Notes: a model not told the origin generated them from the letters alone. A stretch of DNA of 64,000 bases from Acinetobacter corruptisaponis (GCF_030053775.1 NZ_CP125669.1:930001-994000); one strand, 5' to 3'; positions 30,411-42,333 are shown, counted from the first letter of the stretch. Numbers and translations are program-made.

Positions 30411-31619
30411 ATGAACAAATCGTTCCCAGCTCGTCCTTTATTTAAAACCTTTAGCATCATTGCAGCCTGCATCAGTCTCAGTGCCTGCGGTGACAATGCA
30501 TGGTGGTCGAATGGCAAAGAACCTGAAATGGAAGCAGAGCAGATTAAGAAAGTCATTCCAGCGCGTGTGAATGACCGACAGTCCTGGGCACAAGATATTT
30601 TCGACATTATGCAGGAACTCAGTATTCCGAAAACCAAGCAGAATGTGTGTAGTGTGGTCGCTGTGGTTGATCAGGAATCGAACTTTGTTGCCGACCCTGC
30701 CGTGCCTGGACTGGGTGAAAAAGCGGTACAGGAAATTAACAGCCGTTTAAAGGAAAAGTTTGAGGCCAAACTGGGTGAAACCATTGGTGGAACAGTGGCG
30801 GAGTATTTTGAAGATGTGCTGAAAAACCAGCCCTCACCAGAAAACAATTACATGAGCCAAATGCGTAAGGTCAAAACCGAACGCGAGCTGGATTTACTCT
30901 ATCGTGAAATTTTTGACTATATGTCCAAACATTACCATGTCAGTGCATTAACAGGTGCTGCAAAACTGGTGGGTCAGGATATTGGTGAAAAGATGAATCC
31001 AATTACCACATTGGGTTCCATGCAGGTTCATATCAACTATGCCAAAGAACATAAACGCCAAAGCGGCAATATCGCTGAACTACGCAATGATCTTTATACC
31101 CAATACGGCGGTCTATATTATGGTATTCACCGTTTAATGGAATACCCTGCCGATTATGACAAGGCTATCTATCGTTTCGCAGACTATAACTCAGGCATGT
31201 ATTCCAGTCGAAATGCGGCTTTTCAGAGTATGCTGAATGCAATGACCAAAACTGAAATCAGTCTGGATGGCGACTTGCTGCTCTATACCAAGAATGGTGA
31301 TATCAGGGCAACCCAAAGCCAGACAGAGAAAGAGCTTATTGCAATTTTTGCACAAAATAACATTCTGGTGACACCACGCCAGATTCGTACTGACTTAAAA
31401 AAAGAAAAAGAGAAAAAATTTGAGGATACCCAAACCTATTTAGCGGTACAAAAGCTTTACCAGAACAAAACTCATAAAGAACCAGTTTATGCAGTCATGC
31501 CGCAGGTGGTGATTTCAGGTCCCAAACTCAGTCGTGACTACAACACCAATTGGTTCGCAAGCCGTGTAAATGGACGATATGAAACATGCATGCAAAGAGC
31601 GAAACACATAAAACTTTAA
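30411..31619 (+). CDS. DUF1615-family lipoprotein
   Basis: A 402-residue protein with an N-terminal signal and lipobox (FSIIAACISLSACGDN; lipid Cys about residue 27). The body matches DUF1615: VCSVVAVVDQESNFVADPAVPGLG (about 76-100), TTLGSMQVHINYA (about 200-213), YGGLYYGIHRLMEYPADYDKAIYRFADYNSGMYSSRNAAFQ (about 237-277). The QESNF and ADYNSGMYSSR blocks recall lysozyme-like folds, but activity is unproven. The 3' end overlaps the next gene by 34 nt. Confidence 0.85.
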   Translation: MNKSFPARPLFKTFSIIAACISLSACGDNAWWSNGKEPEMEAEQIKKVIPARVNDRQSWAQDIFDIMQELSIPKTKQNVCSVVAVVDQESNFVADPAVPGLGEKAVQEINSRLKEKFEAKLGETIGGTVAEYFEDVLKNQPSPENNYMSQMRKVKTERELDLLYREIFDYMSKHYHVSALTGAAKLVGQDIGEKMNPITTLGSMQVHINYAKEHKRQSGNIAELRNDLYTQYGGLYYGIHRLMEYPADYDKAIYRFADYNSGMYSSRNAAFQSMLNAMTKTEISLDGDLLLYTKNGDIRATQSQTEKELIAIFAQNNILVTPRQIRTDLKKEKEKKFEDTQTYLAVQKLYQNKTHKEPVYAVMPQVVISGPKLSRDYNTNWFASRVNGRYETCMQRAKHIKL

Positions 31620-32260
31620 ATCTTGCCTTATTTGATTTTGATGGGACACTTTATCCCAAGGACAGTTTTACTGGATTTATTTTTTATACGCTTTCAAAAC
31701 GACATATCGTAAAAAAAGGTTTGAAAATCCTACCGTGGATTCAAGCCTATTATTTAAAGCTATACCCTGCCCATGCGATGCGACCTCGCTTGTTTCAAAG
31801 CATGTTTAAGGGCATTGCAGCAGATTTTGTACAAAATCTGGCACAGGAATATGCACAACAACTTATTCAAAATTTAGATCAGAACCTATTGCAACAACTT
31901 CGCCTGCACCAACAACAGGGTGATCACATTGTGCTGGTTTCGGCTTCGGTTGATCTTTATCTTGTGCCAATCTGTAAATTTCTGAATATTGAATTAATCT
32001 GTACAGCAACAGAAATTAAGAATGGCCTGCTTACAGGTCATTACAGTTCCGAAGACTGTAGCTGTGAGCAAAAGAAACTCCGTATTTTGCAAAAATATAA
32101 TCTGGCTGATTATGGGTTTGTCTATGCTTACGGAAACAGTGAGGAAGATTTGGATATGCTCTCACTCGCCGATTTTGCCTATATGATGGGGACAGAAAAT
32201 CCCTTGCCTGAATTAAAGCAAAAAGAAGTGATGCTTTGGCAAAATGTAAAACAGATATAA
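31586..32260 (+). CDS. HAD-IB family phosphatase (SerB-like)
   Basis: A 224-residue HAD hydrolase. Motif I is FDFDGTLYPKDS (about 14-25; first Asp nucleophile), motif II VLVSASVD (about 113-120), motif III around KKLRILQKY and motif IV YGNSEEDLDML (about 188-198). Members with this layout act on phosphoserine-like or phospholipid-type substrates; the substrate here is unknown. It overlaps the DUF1615 gene, so the two are co-transcribed. Confidence 0.85.
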   Translation: MHAKSETHKTLNLALFDFDGTLYPKDSFTGFIFYTLSKRHIVKKGLKILPWIQAYYLKLYPAHAMRPRLFQSMFKGIAADFVQNLAQEYAQQLIQNLDQNLLQQLRLHQQQGDHIVLVSASVDLYLVPICKFLNIELICTATEIKNGLLTGHYSSEDCSCEQKKLRILQKYNLADYGFVYAYGNSEEDLDMLSLADFAYMMGTENPLPELKQKEVMLWQNVKQI

Positions 32261-32261
32261 A

Positions 32262-32287
32262 AAAGCTCGCCTTAAGCGAGCTGTTTT
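32262..32287. terminator. Bidirectional terminator between the HAD gene and proB
   Basis: AGCTCGC-CTTAA-GCGAGCT flanked by A and T runs. It lies between convergent genes. Confidence 0.8.
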
Positions 32288-32299
32288 ATATACATTAAA

Positions 32300-33433
32300 T
32301 TAGTAAATCGCCATATGGTCACGGTGAATCATTTCCAAAGAACGCGCCTCACCCAGAACCTGATAGACTTTTTCGGAAGATAAACCCTTGATCATTTCGG
32401 CTGAACGGGAGCTAAAATTCACACGTCCCACTGCAATACGACCACCATGTTTATCAACACACTCAACCACGTCACCACGATCAAAATGACCTTCAATCGC
32501 TTTCACGCCCACTGGCAACAAACTACGATGCTTAAGTTTAATCGCTTCAACCGCACCATCATCAATCACTAAACGACCTGCTGTTTGTAAATGCGCCGCC
32601 AACCATTGCTGATGCGCCGTAACACGGTCATTGTCTGTGGTAAACAATGTTCCCAGCATCTCGCCCGCCATCAGGCGAGCAAGCACATTTTCACTTTCAC
32701 CACTGGCAATCAGGGTTGGACAACCTGATCTTGCAGCAAGACGTGCGGCACGCACCTTGGTCACCATACCACCACGACCCAGCACACCGCCACCGCCTGC
32801 CATTTCAAACAGACTATCATCCAGTGCCCGAACCGCAGAGAACAGTTTGGCATTTGGGTTGCTGCGAGGGTCAGAGTCGAACATGCCCTGCTGATCCGTT
32901 AGGATAATCAATAGTTCCGCCTGAACCTGTCCCGCCACCATTGCAGCCAGGGTATCATTGTCACCAAAACGGATTTCATCAGTTGAAACCGTGTCATTTT
33001 CATTGATGACAGGAATCACGCGCCAGTCAATCAGGTTTTGCAAGGCATCACAGGAATTGAGGTAACGGCGGCGATCAGCGAGATCATCATGCGTGAGTAG
33101 AACCTGTGCGGTTTGAATACCATGCTGATCCAGTACGCTTGACCATGTATGAATCAAGCCCATTTGACCAATGGCGGCACAGGCCTGCAAACTGGGTAGA
33201 TCGGTGGGTCGAGTCGCAAGCTTCATGCGCACCATCCCTTCAGCCACTGCACCTGAGGACACGAGTATGATTTCATGTCCAGCATTGTGTAGATCTGCAA
33301 TCTGTTTCGCCCAGTGCGAAATTGCATTTAAATCTAGACCTTGCCCATTTGCAGTGAGTAAAGATGATCCGATTTTAACAACGATTCGTTTACACGCATT
33401 GAGCTGACGTTGCCCATCGACCACTTCTATCAT
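32300..33433 (-). CDS. proB: Glutamate 5-kinase
   Basis: A 377-residue enzyme phosphorylating glutamate in the first step of proline synthesis. The amino acid kinase domain holds [10 protein letters not shown] (about 18-27), VSSGAVAEG (about 58-66), [24 protein letters not shown] (about 139-162) and a Gly-rich [18 protein letters not shown] (about 213-230). The C-terminal PUA domain (about 285-365) binds or regulates. Length is usual for bacterial proB. It lies 15 nt after obgE, an arrangement typical of Acinetobacter. Confidence 0.96.
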   Translation of the reverse strand: MIEVVDGQRQLNACKRIVVKIGSSLLTANGQGLDLNAISHWAKQIADLHNAGHEIILVSSGAVAEGMVRMKLATRPTDLPSLQACAAIGQMGLIHTWSSVLDQHGIQTAQVLLTHDDLADRRRYLNSCDALQNLIDWRVIPVINENDTVSTDEIRFGDNDTLAAMVAGQVQAELLIILTDQQGMFDSDPRSNPNAKLFSAVRALDDSLFEMAGGGGVLGRGGMVTKVRAARLAARSGCPTLIASGESENVLARLMAGEMLGTLFTTDNDRVTAHQQWLAAHLQTAGRLVIDDGAVEAIKLKHRSLLPVGVKAIEGHFDRGDVVECVDKHGGRIAVGRVNFSSRSAEMIKGLSSEKVYQVLGEARSLEMIHRDHMAIY

Positions 33434-33448
33434 TTTTTCCTCGGTTCA

Positions 33449-34699
<1,251 letters not shown>

Positions 34700-34784
34700 C
34701 TATTTTGCCACATTTTAATAAATTTCTCGAATATAAAAATCAGCAAATACGTTTCTGGCTTTAAAAAAGCGTTATTTCATTGCG

Positions 34785-35465
34785 TTATGGATGCACATTC
34801 CTTAATGGCAAATCCATTTGCATATCCAGATTGGCTTTGGTTTGCTGAATCGAGTTAAACATGGTGGCATTAAACGAGGAGATATTGTTCATATTGATGG
34901 CATCATTCATATAAAAACTGGGTTTAAACTGATGCTTTACAGGTAGATTGACCGACTCATCAAAAGCAAAATAAACGGGACCATCAAATACAATTTTTAC
35001 AGGAACGGTATAGCTCCGCTTCAACTGAAATGGAATATCCAGCTTGACTGGAACATTGAGTTTTAGGGGAAACTTGGGCAATAGTTTATTTTGATAAATC
35101 AGGTCAGTGCTGGTTTCAATCGGCATCACCTCATCCACTTTTAACAAGGTTTCATAATTAATATCCACGGTAATGGGTGTTTCAACCTCAAAACTCAGGT
35201 CTGCCAGATATTTTCCCGTTAAAGGCAGTTGCAGAGTACGGTTAATATCGAGGGTTGTATTGAGTTTTCCCTCTGACTTGACCTGCAAATGGTCACCCAC
35301 CTGAATTTTGGTCGAAAGTGATTGTGGCAAACGAATATCCGCCTGCTGTGCAGAAACAATCAACGATGCCTGAATATTGATGTAGAACCAGGATAGAATC
35401 GCAACCAATGTGGTTAAAATAACAAAACTGATCAGCAAACTTTTAAATGATTTGGTGATGTCCAT
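34785..35465 (-). CDS. Membrane-anchored beta-repeat protein, unknown function
   Basis: A 226-residue protein with one N-terminal transmembrane helix (about 10-30) and a periplasmic part built of short strand repeats with Pro/Val/Leu (LQLPLTGKYLADLSF, PLKLNVPVKLDIPFQLK, YTVPVKIVFDGPVYF). The same VPI/IPL rhythm is in the gene just upstream; the start and stop overlap (TAATG), so they form a pair. Repeated amphipathic strands could form an extended groove or bundle, as in lipid-bridging proteins, but I recognise no family. Confidence 0.65.
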   Translation of the reverse strand: MDITKSFKSLLISFVILTTLVAILSWFYINIQASLIVSAQQADIRLPQSLSTKIQVGDHLQVKSEGKLNTTLDINRTLQLPLTGKYLADLSFEVETPITVDINYETLLKVDEVMPIETSTDLIYQNKLLPKFPLKLNVPVKLDIPFQLKRSYTVPVKIVFDGPVYFAFDESVNLPVKHQFKPSFYMNDAINMNNISSFNATMFNSIQQTKANLDMQMDLPLRNVHP

Positions 35466-36226
35466 TACTCACCTATTTTCAAGTCTTGTGGAGTTGCTGG
35501 CTCATCTACAGGTTCAGTTTTTACACGATTTAAATACATCGTTGACAGAGGAATCTTCAACTCACCCTGAGCAATCTTGACTGGTAAGGTATTTTTTACA
35601 TCAACAGAAGCGTTTAGTTCAGAGGTAATGGGTACATTCAACTTTCCCTGAATGGGAATATTGGCATTGAGCTGGGCTTTTAATGGAATATTTAGATTTT
35701 CTTTCAGGACGGTACGAACAGGCGCATCAAACTTTAAATGTACCTTTTGCTGTAGAGGAACCTGAATATCAATCGGTACATCAAGCTGTAAAGGAATCGA
35801 ACCTTTTAAGGGCAAAGTGACATCCTTACCCAAAATCTTCACCTGAACCTTGGTATCAATCGGCAAGTTCTGGTTGACCTTAATGGTTTCCTTAACAGGA
35901 ATGGTCGTGCTAATCGGGACTAAATTATCAAAATAAACACGTGGAGTCAGTGTCTGGGTTAAGGGAACATTGAGTTGCTCATTGATGGGGATTTGTGCAT
36001 CCACACGCCCATTCACATCTACATTTAAGGCATCCTGAACTTTTACCCTTACCTGTAGAGGCTCTTGTAAATCAATCGCAACATCCTGATTCTTCAATGG
36101 AATATAAATATTAAAATGCTTAAACACCCACATCGCAATATATACGCCACACAAGTTGGCCACCACAATTAAGGCAAATACCGTGAATAAACGTCTGAAC
36201 TGCAACAATGAAGTATTCCTAACCAA
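35465..36226 (-). CDS. Membrane-anchored beta-repeat protein, partner of the 34785 gene
   Basis: A 253-residue protein with an N-terminal helix (about 14-38, TVFALIVVANLCGVYIAMWV) followed by about 190 residues of near-periodic strands: PLQVRVKVQDALNVDVNG, IPINEQLNVPLTQTL, IPVKETIKVNQNLPID, IPLQLDVPIDIQVPLQQKV, LNIPLKAQLNANIPIQGK, LNVPITSELNASVDV. The repeat unit is about 18-20 residues. The C-terminus is acidic. Role unknown; co-expressed with the next gene. Confidence 0.65.
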   Translation of the reverse strand: MVRNTSLLQFRRLFTVFALIVVANLCGVYIAMWVFKHFNIYIPLKNQDVAIDLQEPLQVRVKVQDALNVDVNGRVDAQIPINEQLNVPLTQTLTPRVYFDNLVPISTTIPVKETIKVNQNLPIDTKVQVKILGKDVTLPLKGSIPLQLDVPIDIQVPLQQKVHLKFDAPVRTVLKENLNIPLKAQLNANIPIQGKLNVPITSELNASVDVKNTLPVKIAQGELKIPLSTMYLNRVKTEPVDEPATPQDLKIGE

Positions 36227-36362
36227 CCATCTTCCCTTGTTACTATTTTCTTTTATTTTAATGTTTTTATCAGCATAGGTTCTGTACAGTCAGGATTTCA
36301 ATGTGCTCAGATCTTCTATTATTTAAATCTATTAGAAGTAGAAAGATAATTTCATAAAAATT

Positions 36363-36788
36363 TCAATCACGAGCCATACAAAAACTCACAATTATAATGT
36401 TAAGTAAATATAGCGGCATTCCACCTATATGCCATAAATAATACAGAAATATAGGAAATGTCATAATTCCTAACCATCTTCCTATTTTCACAAAATATTG
36501 AGCTTTGCATAAAAATAGCATCATAAATACAAGACTATCCAATGCAAATAAAAAGATAAAATACTCACTTTTAACTAAACGAGTCACACTATTATTTCTT
36601 GTGATCCAATAAAAATCTCCTGTATGCTGGAAATAAATATATTGAAAGATATACCAAACAAAAGAGATAAATACAAAACTGATAAAAAAAATTCCCCATA
36701 AGTTATGGGTACGATAAAGCTGTGGAATGATGTACATCTTTGTATTTATTCTAGGTTTGAATGATTCATTATACTTTAGAGCATCCAT
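36363..36788 (-). CDS. Four-helix membrane protein, unknown function
   Basis: A 141-residue protein with four hydrophobic segments (about 32-52, 75-92, 98-112, 118-136) and a cytoplasmic N-terminus. No motif or family recognised. It is AT-rich relative to its neighbours, which may mean recent acquisition. Confidence 0.6.
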   Translation of the reverse strand: MDALKYNESFKPRINTKMYIIPQLYRTHNLWGIFFISFVFISFVWYIFQYIYFQHTGDFYWITRNNSVTRLVKSEYFIFLFALDSLVFMMLFLCKAQYFVKIGRWLGIMTFPIFLYYLWHIGGMPLYLLNIIIVSFCMARD

Positions 36789-36789
36789 A

Positions 36790-36823
36790 AAAAAATGGAA
36801 GCCCGATGGCTTCCATTTTTAAA
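36790..36823 (-). terminator. Terminator of the GAPDH gene
   Basis: ATGGAAGCC-ATCG-GGCTTCCAT on the minus strand with a T-run. It begins 12 nt beyond the gene's stop. Confidence 0.85.
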
Positions 36824-36834
36824 GCTAAAACAAA

Positions 36835-38292
36835 TTATGCATTTGTTTGAGCAGGAATTTTTGCATAGCTTACGCCGCACATTTGTTCAGCAATACGCAA
36901 TACCTGACAGCTATAACCCACTTCGTTATCGTACCAAACATAAGCAGTTAAACGTGTACCTGAAGTGATTGTTGCCTGTGCGTCAAACACACCAGCAGTA
37001 CGCGAACCGATAAAGTCGCTTGATACAACCTCAGTTGAGTTGGTATAACCGATTTGACCTTGTAGACTAGAGTTGATTGAGATTTGACGAATGTATTCGT
37101 TCACTTCTTCACGATCAACTTCTTTCTCTAGGTTTAAGTTCAAGATTGCAAGTGAAACGTTTGGTGTAGGAACACGTACTGAGTTACCCGTCAACTTGCC
37201 TTTAAGGCCTGGTAATGCCTTGGCAACCGCTTTTGCAGCACCAGTTTCAGTGATTACCATGTTCAATGTTGCAGCACGACCACGACGGTCAGCCTTGTGG
37301 TAGTTATCAATCAGGTTCTGGTCGTTTGTGAACGAGTGAACTGTTTCAACATGACCATTTAATACTTTGTATTTGTCATCCAACACTTTTAGTACAGGTG
37401 TAATTGCGTTGGTTGTACAGCTTGCAGCAGAGATGATTTTGTCTTCATCCAGGATATCAGTGTTGTTTACGCCATATACAACGTTCTTCATCTCACCTTT
37501 ACTTGGTGCAGTCAAGACTACACGCGCAATACCTGCACATTTCAAGTGTTGGCTCAGACCTTCTGCATCGCGCCATTTACCCGTGTTATCGATAAGAAGC
37601 GCATTTTCAATACCATAAGCGGTGTAATCCACTTCGCTTGGGCTTGAAGCATAAATAACTTTAATGAAGTTACCATTTGCAATGATTGCTTCATTTTCTT
37701 CATCAACAGAGATCGTACCATCAAAAGTACCGTGAATAGAGTCACGACGCAACAAAGAAGCACGTTTCGCCAAGTCACCATCAGATGATTTACGCACAAC
37801 GATTGCCTTAAGGCTTAAACCACGACCCAAGCCTGATTGACTGATGATCAAACGTGCCAGAATACGCCCAATACGGCCAAAACCGTAAAGAACAACATCT
37901 TTAGGCTGTTCAGAAGTCGCATTACCCTGGATTGGTGCAACAGCATTTGCAACAAAAGCGTCTACATCACCACCCTGGTTTTTGTATTCAACAGCAAGTT
38001 TACCGATATCAACTTCAGCAGAACCGATGTTTTCAACTTTCATCAACGCTTCGAGAATTGGGAACGTGTTTACAACTGAAAGCTCAACATCAACCATACG
38101 TGTACGGCGGTGTGTTTTTAAAATCTGAATCACTGAACGGTTAATTAAAGAACGGCCGTAAACAGAAACAACAATATTTTTCTCACGGTATAATTGACCA
38201 ATTAAAGTAATCATACGTTCCGCGATTTCTTCACGGTTTTTCCAACGACCTTGGTGTTCTGCGTGTAGGGCAACGATAGTGTCTTTGCTCAC
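36835..38292 (-). CDS. gap: Glyceraldehyde-3-phosphate dehydrogenase, long form
   Basis: A 485-residue protein, about 140 residues longer than standard GapA because of an N-terminal extension (1-130) of unknown role. The NAD-binding start is VVLYGFGRIGRILARLI (about 132-148), the catalytic Cys is in SAASCTTNAITPVL (about 291-304), and the C-terminal WYDNEVGYSCQVLR is typical. The long form is widespread in gammaproteobacteria such as Acinetobacter and Pseudomonas, and is thought to act mainly in gluconeogenesis. Confidence 0.92.
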   Translation of the reverse strand: MSKDTIVALHAEHQGRWKNREEIAERMITLIGQLYREKNIVVSVYGRSLINRSVIQILKTHRRTRMVDVELSVVNTFPILEALMKVENIGSAEVDIGKLAVEYKNQGGDVDAFVANAVAPIQGNATSEQPKDVVLYGFGRIGRILARLIISQSGLGRGLSLKAIVVRKSSDGDLAKRASLLRRDSIHGTFDGTISVDEENEAIIANGNFIKVIYASSPSEVDYTAYGIENALLIDNTGKWRDAEGLSQHLKCAGIARVVLTAPSKGEMKNVVYGVNNTDILDEDKIISAASCTTNAITPVLKVLDDKYKVLNGHVETVHSFTNDQNLIDNYHKADRRGRAATLNMVITETGAAKAVAKALPGLKGKLTGNSVRVPTPNVSLAILNLNLEKEVDREEVNEYIRQISINSSLQGQIGYTNSTEVVSSDFIGSRTAGVFDAQATITSGTRLTAYVWYDNEVGYSCQVLRIAEQMCGVSYAKIPAQTNA

Positions 38293-38555
38293 AGTGACGT
38301 CCTCTAATTTATATATACTGGGCGTGAATTTTAAAACGCCATAATTGTAATAGAATTATCATCAATATTGAATCAAAAGCTGCTATTTGAGCTAAGATTT
38401 TGTCCCAATTGACTATAAATTCATAAAATACCTATAATTATTTTTGTGATTTTAGGTAAAATTCTTTTTCAATCATCATAATAGCGATGATTTAATCCAG
38501 CCTCATAACAGTTTTCCTGATCGTTTTGGTTTATAAGGCAGATAAAACCACGATT
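38293..38555. other. Intergenic region upstream of gap
   Basis: This 263-bp AT-rich gap contains the gap promoter region; TTGATG with TATGGC 16 nt on (minus strand, about 38335-38365) is a weak candidate. I see no further gene, repeat or RNA. Confidence 0.35.
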
Positions 38556-39500
38556 TTATTCTTTTTCATCCACATTCAGGCGTTTTGGATAATGCTTTAA
38601 GTTCAGTTGCAGTTGCTCTTTTCGCTGTCTTTGCTGATACACATGCACCACACCTTCAAGCACCAAAACCAAGACTGCCAACCAGATTGGAATATAGGTC
38701 AGCCACTCTTCTGTACCAATTTCCTCACCCATCATCAATGATGCCAGCGCTAAAAGCACAGGTTCCAAATAGCCCAACAGGCCAAAAATGATAAGAGGTA
38801 AATAGCGACTGGCCAAGATATAACTTCCCAAGCCTATCGCACTTAAAACACCCAAGCCCATGACAACCAGAACCAGACTTGGCTGCTCCAGAAATTTTAA
38901 ATAAGGTGTATTGCCAGTTTGGGTAAAGAAAATCGCAATAGGGAGTATTAATAATAAATCCCACCAGAAACCGCCCAAATTATCTGTTTTTATTTTTCTA
39001 CGAATCACGAAATAAGCGGTATAACCAATCGCAACCAGAGCTGTTTCCCAAGCAATATGTCCTAAACGCCATATCTCATGCCCTACCCCAAAGACCGCCA
39101 ACAATACAGCGACAAACTGAAACCGAGACAGTTTCTCGCCATATAAAAAACGTCCTGCAAGCACCAGCACCAATGGCAAAAGGAAATAGCCAAGTGAAAC
39201 CTGTAAACCACGGCCATGCATCGGTCCCCATAAAAACAGCCACAACTGTGCAGAGGTCAGTACTGAGGTAGTCATTAACACTAGCAATAAAGCAGGCTTT
39301 GCGATAATTCTTTTAAAAATTGCCTGAATATGACTTAAGTCACCACTCAGCCACATAAATAAAGTCAGAAATGGCAAAGTGGAGATTATTCGCCAGCCAA
39401 AGGTCTGCTCACTGTCAAATGCACCCAATAACTGCGTATAAAAATACAAGACACCAAACGTTACCGAGGCCAAAACTGAATAAGCAATTCCTTTAAGCAT
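38556..39500 (-). CDS. rarD: RarD/EamA-family transporter
   Basis: A 314-residue protein with ten predicted membrane helices in two EamA repeats. The start (GIAYSVLASVTFGVLYFYTQLLG), the GWRIISTLPFL segment and LFLWGPMHGRGLQVSLGYFLLPL match RarD-type permeases of the drug/metabolite superfamily. The substrate is unknown. The last ~35 residues are basic and cytoplasmic. Confidence 0.88.
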   Translation of the reverse strand: MLKGIAYSVLASVTFGVLYFYTQLLGAFDSEQTFGWRIISTLPFLTLFMWLSGDLSHIQAIFKRIIAKPALLLVLMTTSVLTSAQLWLFLWGPMHGRGLQVSLGYFLLPLVLVLAGRFLYGEKLSRFQFVAVLLAVFGVGHEIWRLGHIAWETALVAIGYTAYFVIRRKIKTDNLGGFWWDLLLILPIAIFFTQTGNTPYLKFLEQPSLVLVVMGLGVLSAIGLGSYILASRYLPLIIFGLLGYLEPVLLALASLMMGEEIGTEEWLTYIPIWLAVLVLVLEGVVHVYQQRQRKEQLQLNLKHYPKRLNVDEKE

Positions 39501-39565
39501 TTTGAACCTCTACGACTGGAAAAATCTGTAAAAATACGTGATTTATCCACTATATAAAAATAAAA

Positions 39566-39594
39566 AAACCATGCAAGCATGGTTTAAACAAAAT
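39566..39594 (-). terminator. Terminator after the lipocalin gene
   Basis: AAACCATGC-TT-GCATGGTTT hairpin with T-run on the minus strand, between the lipocalin and rarD genes. Confidence 0.8.
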
Positions 39595-39608
39595 CAGTAT
39601 ATCTTAAT

Positions 39609-40193
39609 TTAACGATGTTCAGGGTAAATCACATCATGAATATCATAGCCCAATGATTTCGCATAATTTAAATATTCATGGATAATTTCTTTTTTCGGAT
39701 TTGGAATACGGGAAAGCACCCATAAATACTTACGGTGTGGTTCACCCACCAATACCGTCTGATAATCCTCATCCAGTTTTAAAATCCAGTAATCTCCACG
39801 ACCGACAGGAATCCAGCGTACACCCTCAGGTAAAAAACTGACTTTTAATTTACTGTTAAATGGCGCATTCACCACAAAGGCTTCACCTAGGGACTGTTGT
39901 AAATTACCATCCTGATCAGCGCATTTATTGTCAATCACGATGTTGCCATTTTCATTCAGCGTATAGGTTGCTGTGACGTTAAATGCGCATTTACGCTCAA
40001 AAAACATTGGTTTTCGGGCCACCTCATACCAAACACCCAAATACTTATCGAGTTCTACTTTTTCAACAGTGGGTAAAGGTTTTGCCTGGGCATAGGCAAT
40101 TGTTCCTACAGCCAACCCCGTTAAAACTACACCGCCCACTGCTATCTTTGCTAAACGCCAACTTGCCTTTGGGAAACTTTTAATAAATGGCAT
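39609..40193 (-). CDS. Lipocalin family protein (Blc-like)
   Basis: A 194-residue protein with an N-terminal hydrophobic signal (about 12-34). The lipocalin fold is shown by VEKVELDKYLGVWYEVARKPMFFERKC (about 39-65, with the GxW signature), RWIPVGRGDYWILKLDEDY (about 130-148) and WVLSRIP (about 162-168). No lipobox Cys at the signal end is clear, unlike E. coli Blc. Such proteins carry lipids in the periplasm or outer membrane. Confidence 0.87.
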   Translation of the reverse strand: MPFIKSFPKASWRLAKIAVGGVVLTGLAVGTIAYAQAKPLPTVEKVELDKYLGVWYEVARKPMFFERKCAFNVTATYTLNENGNIVIDNKCADQDGNLQQSLGEAFVVNAPFNSKLKVSFLPEGVRWIPVGRGDYWILKLDEDYQTVLVGEPHRKYLWVLSRIPNPKKEIIHEYLNYAKSLGYDIHDVIYPEHR

Positions 40194-40308
40194 GAGAAAT
40201 CCTCAAAACAGAAATTTGTTATAAATGGTCATTCGTCCTGTAACATAGCCCAATTTATAAACAAATTCTGTTGCGATATGTATCGCCTTTGAGGATTTCT
40301 CTTAAAAA

Positions 40309-42333
40309 TCAAGATTGCAGCATGTGTGCCTTTAAACGAACAATCTCATCACGGAGTCTTGCAGCCTGCTCGAACTGTAGCTCCTTGGATGCTTTCAACA
40401 TTTCCTTTTCCAGCTTGCCAATGTGTTTCGCAAACAGTTTTGGATCAGATAAAAGATGCTGTTCATCAGCACTGATTGCCTTGTGTTGATCAACAATTTT
40501 TTCATCAACCTGATCATCACTTAACACTTCACCTGTATCAATTTCCTTGATCACCTGACGAACAGCACTACGTGGGGTAATCCCATGTAATTCATTAAAC
40601 TCGATCTGTTTATTACGACGGCGTTCTGTTTCATCCATTGCCTTACGCATGGAGTCAGTGATGCGGTCCGCATATAAAATTGCTTTACCTTTCACATTAC
40701 GGGCAGCACGTCCAATGGTCTGGATCAGGGAACGCTCAGAACGTAGAAAGCCCTCTTTGTCCGCATCCAGAATTGCCACCAAAGACACTTCTGGCATATC
40801 CAGACCTTCACGCAACAGGTTAATGCCGACCAGTACATCATGCACACCTGTACGCAATTCATGGATAATCTTAACCCGTTCAACGGTATCAATATCTGAA
40901 TGTAAATATGCCACCTTGATGCCATACTCTTTCAGATATGAGGTTAAATCCTCTGCCATACGTTTGGTTAATGTGGTAACAAGCACACGCTCATTCAACT
41001 GTTTACGAATGTTGATTTCAGACAAGACATCATCTACCTGCGTCAACACAGGACGAACCTCGATCTCAGGATCAATCAACCCCGTTGGACGTACCACCTG
41101 CTCGACGATCTGTTCCGATTTTTCCAATTCATAACGTGCTGGCGTTGCACTGACAAAAACTGTGGTCGGCACAATCCGTTCCCATTCCTCAAAGCGCATT
41201 GGACGGTTATCCAAGGCACTTGGCAAACGGAAACCATAATTCACCAGATTTTCTTTACGGGAACGGTCTCCCTTATACATCGCACCAATCTGAGGAACAG
41301 TGACATGCGATTCATCAATGATCAGCAACGCATCTTCGGGAATATAATCAAACAAGGTGGGTGGCGCTTCGCCTGCCGTACGACCTGACAAATGACGTGA
41401 GTAGTTTTCAATCCCATTGGTATAACCCAACTGCTGCATCATTTCCAGATCATAACGGGTACGCTGTTCAATACGTTGTGCTTCCAGTAACTTGTCATGA
41501 TCCTTGAAGAATTTTAGTTGGTCTTTTAACTCATCCTTGATGGTATCAATGGCACGGGTTAAATGGTCTTTCGGTGTAACATAGTGGCTCTTTGGATAAA
41601 TGGTCACACGCGGCACTTTACGTACCAATTTTCCAGTCAGCGGATCAAACCAGCGGATTGAATCCACCTCATCGTCGAACAATTCCACCCGAATCGCATC
41701 CTGATCTGATTCAGCAGGGAAAATATCAATGATTTCACCACGGATACGATATGTACCACGCAGGAACTCAAGCTCGTTACGGGTATATTGCATTTCCACC
41801 AGACGGCGAATGATGTCATCACGGCTGACCCGATCACCCTGCACAATATGCAACAGCATCTGCATGTAGGCATTTGGATCACCCAAACCATAAATGGCAG
41901 AAACCGAAGCCACAATGATGGCATCTCGACGTTCTAATAATGCCCGAGTTGCAGAGAGCCGCATCTGGTCAATGTGGTCATTGATGGCGGAATCTTTTTC
42001 AATAAACGTATCGGATGAGGGTACATAGGCTTCTGGCTGATAGTAATCGTAGTAACTAACGAAATACTCCACCGCATTGTTTGGGAAGAAAGCCTTAAAC
42101 TCACCATAAAGCTGTGCCGCAAGCGTTTTGTTATGCGCCATCACAATGGTGGGACGCTGGGTTTGGGCAATCACATTGGCCATGGTGTAGGTTTTACCTG
42201 AACCCGTTACCCCAAGCAGCAACTGATTACGAAAACCCTGTTCAATCCCACTTACAAGCTTCTCAATCGCCTGAGGTTGATCACCTGCTGGCTGGTAGTT
42301 GGTGACTAACTCAAAAGGTTGGTTTTCGCTCAC
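40309..42333 (-). CDS. uvrB: Excinuclease ABC subunit B
   Basis: A 674-residue nucleotide excision repair helicase. Features are Walker [13 protein letters not shown] (about 38-49), the beta-hairpin [21 protein letters not shown] (about 93-113), DESH Walker B (about 340), helicase motifs V/VI ([23 protein letters not shown]) and the C-terminal UVR motif ([24 protein letters not shown], about 640-663). Length and order are standard. Confidence 0.98.
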   Translation of the reverse strand: MSENQPFELVTNYQPAGDQPQAIEKLVSGIEQGFRNQLLLGVTGSGKTYTMANVIAQTQRPTIVMAHNKTLAAQLYGEFKAFFPNNAVEYFVSYYDYYQPEAYVPSSDTFIEKDSAINDHIDQMRLSATRALLERRDAIIVASVSAIYGLGDPNAYMQMLLHIVQGDRVSRDDIIRRLVEMQYTRNELEFLRGTYRIRGEIIDIFPAESDQDAIRVELFDDEVDSIRWFDPLTGKLVRKVPRVTIYPKSHYVTPKDHLTRAIDTIKDELKDQLKFFKDHDKLLEAQRIEQRTRYDLEMMQQLGYTNGIENYSRHLSGRTAGEAPPTLFDYIPEDALLIIDESHVTVPQIGAMYKGDRSRKENLVNYGFRLPSALDNRPMRFEEWERIVPTTVFVSATPARYELEKSEQIVEQVVRPTGLIDPEIEVRPVLTQVDDVLSEINIRKQLNERVLVTTLTKRMAEDLTSYLKEYGIKVAYLHSDIDTVERVKIIHELRTGVHDVLVGINLLREGLDMPEVSLVAILDADKEGFLRSERSLIQTIGRAARNVKGKAILYADRITDSMRKAMDETERRRNKQIEFNELHGITPRSAVRQVIKEIDTGEVLSDDQVDEKIVDQHKAISADEQHLLSDPKLFAKHIGKLEKEMLKASKELQFEQAARLRDEIVRLKAHMLQS

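Noticed and set aside
36363..36788. The AT-rich membrane protein as a toxin or immunity gene
   Set aside because: No partner gene, no motif and no mobile element nearby; only composition is unusual.
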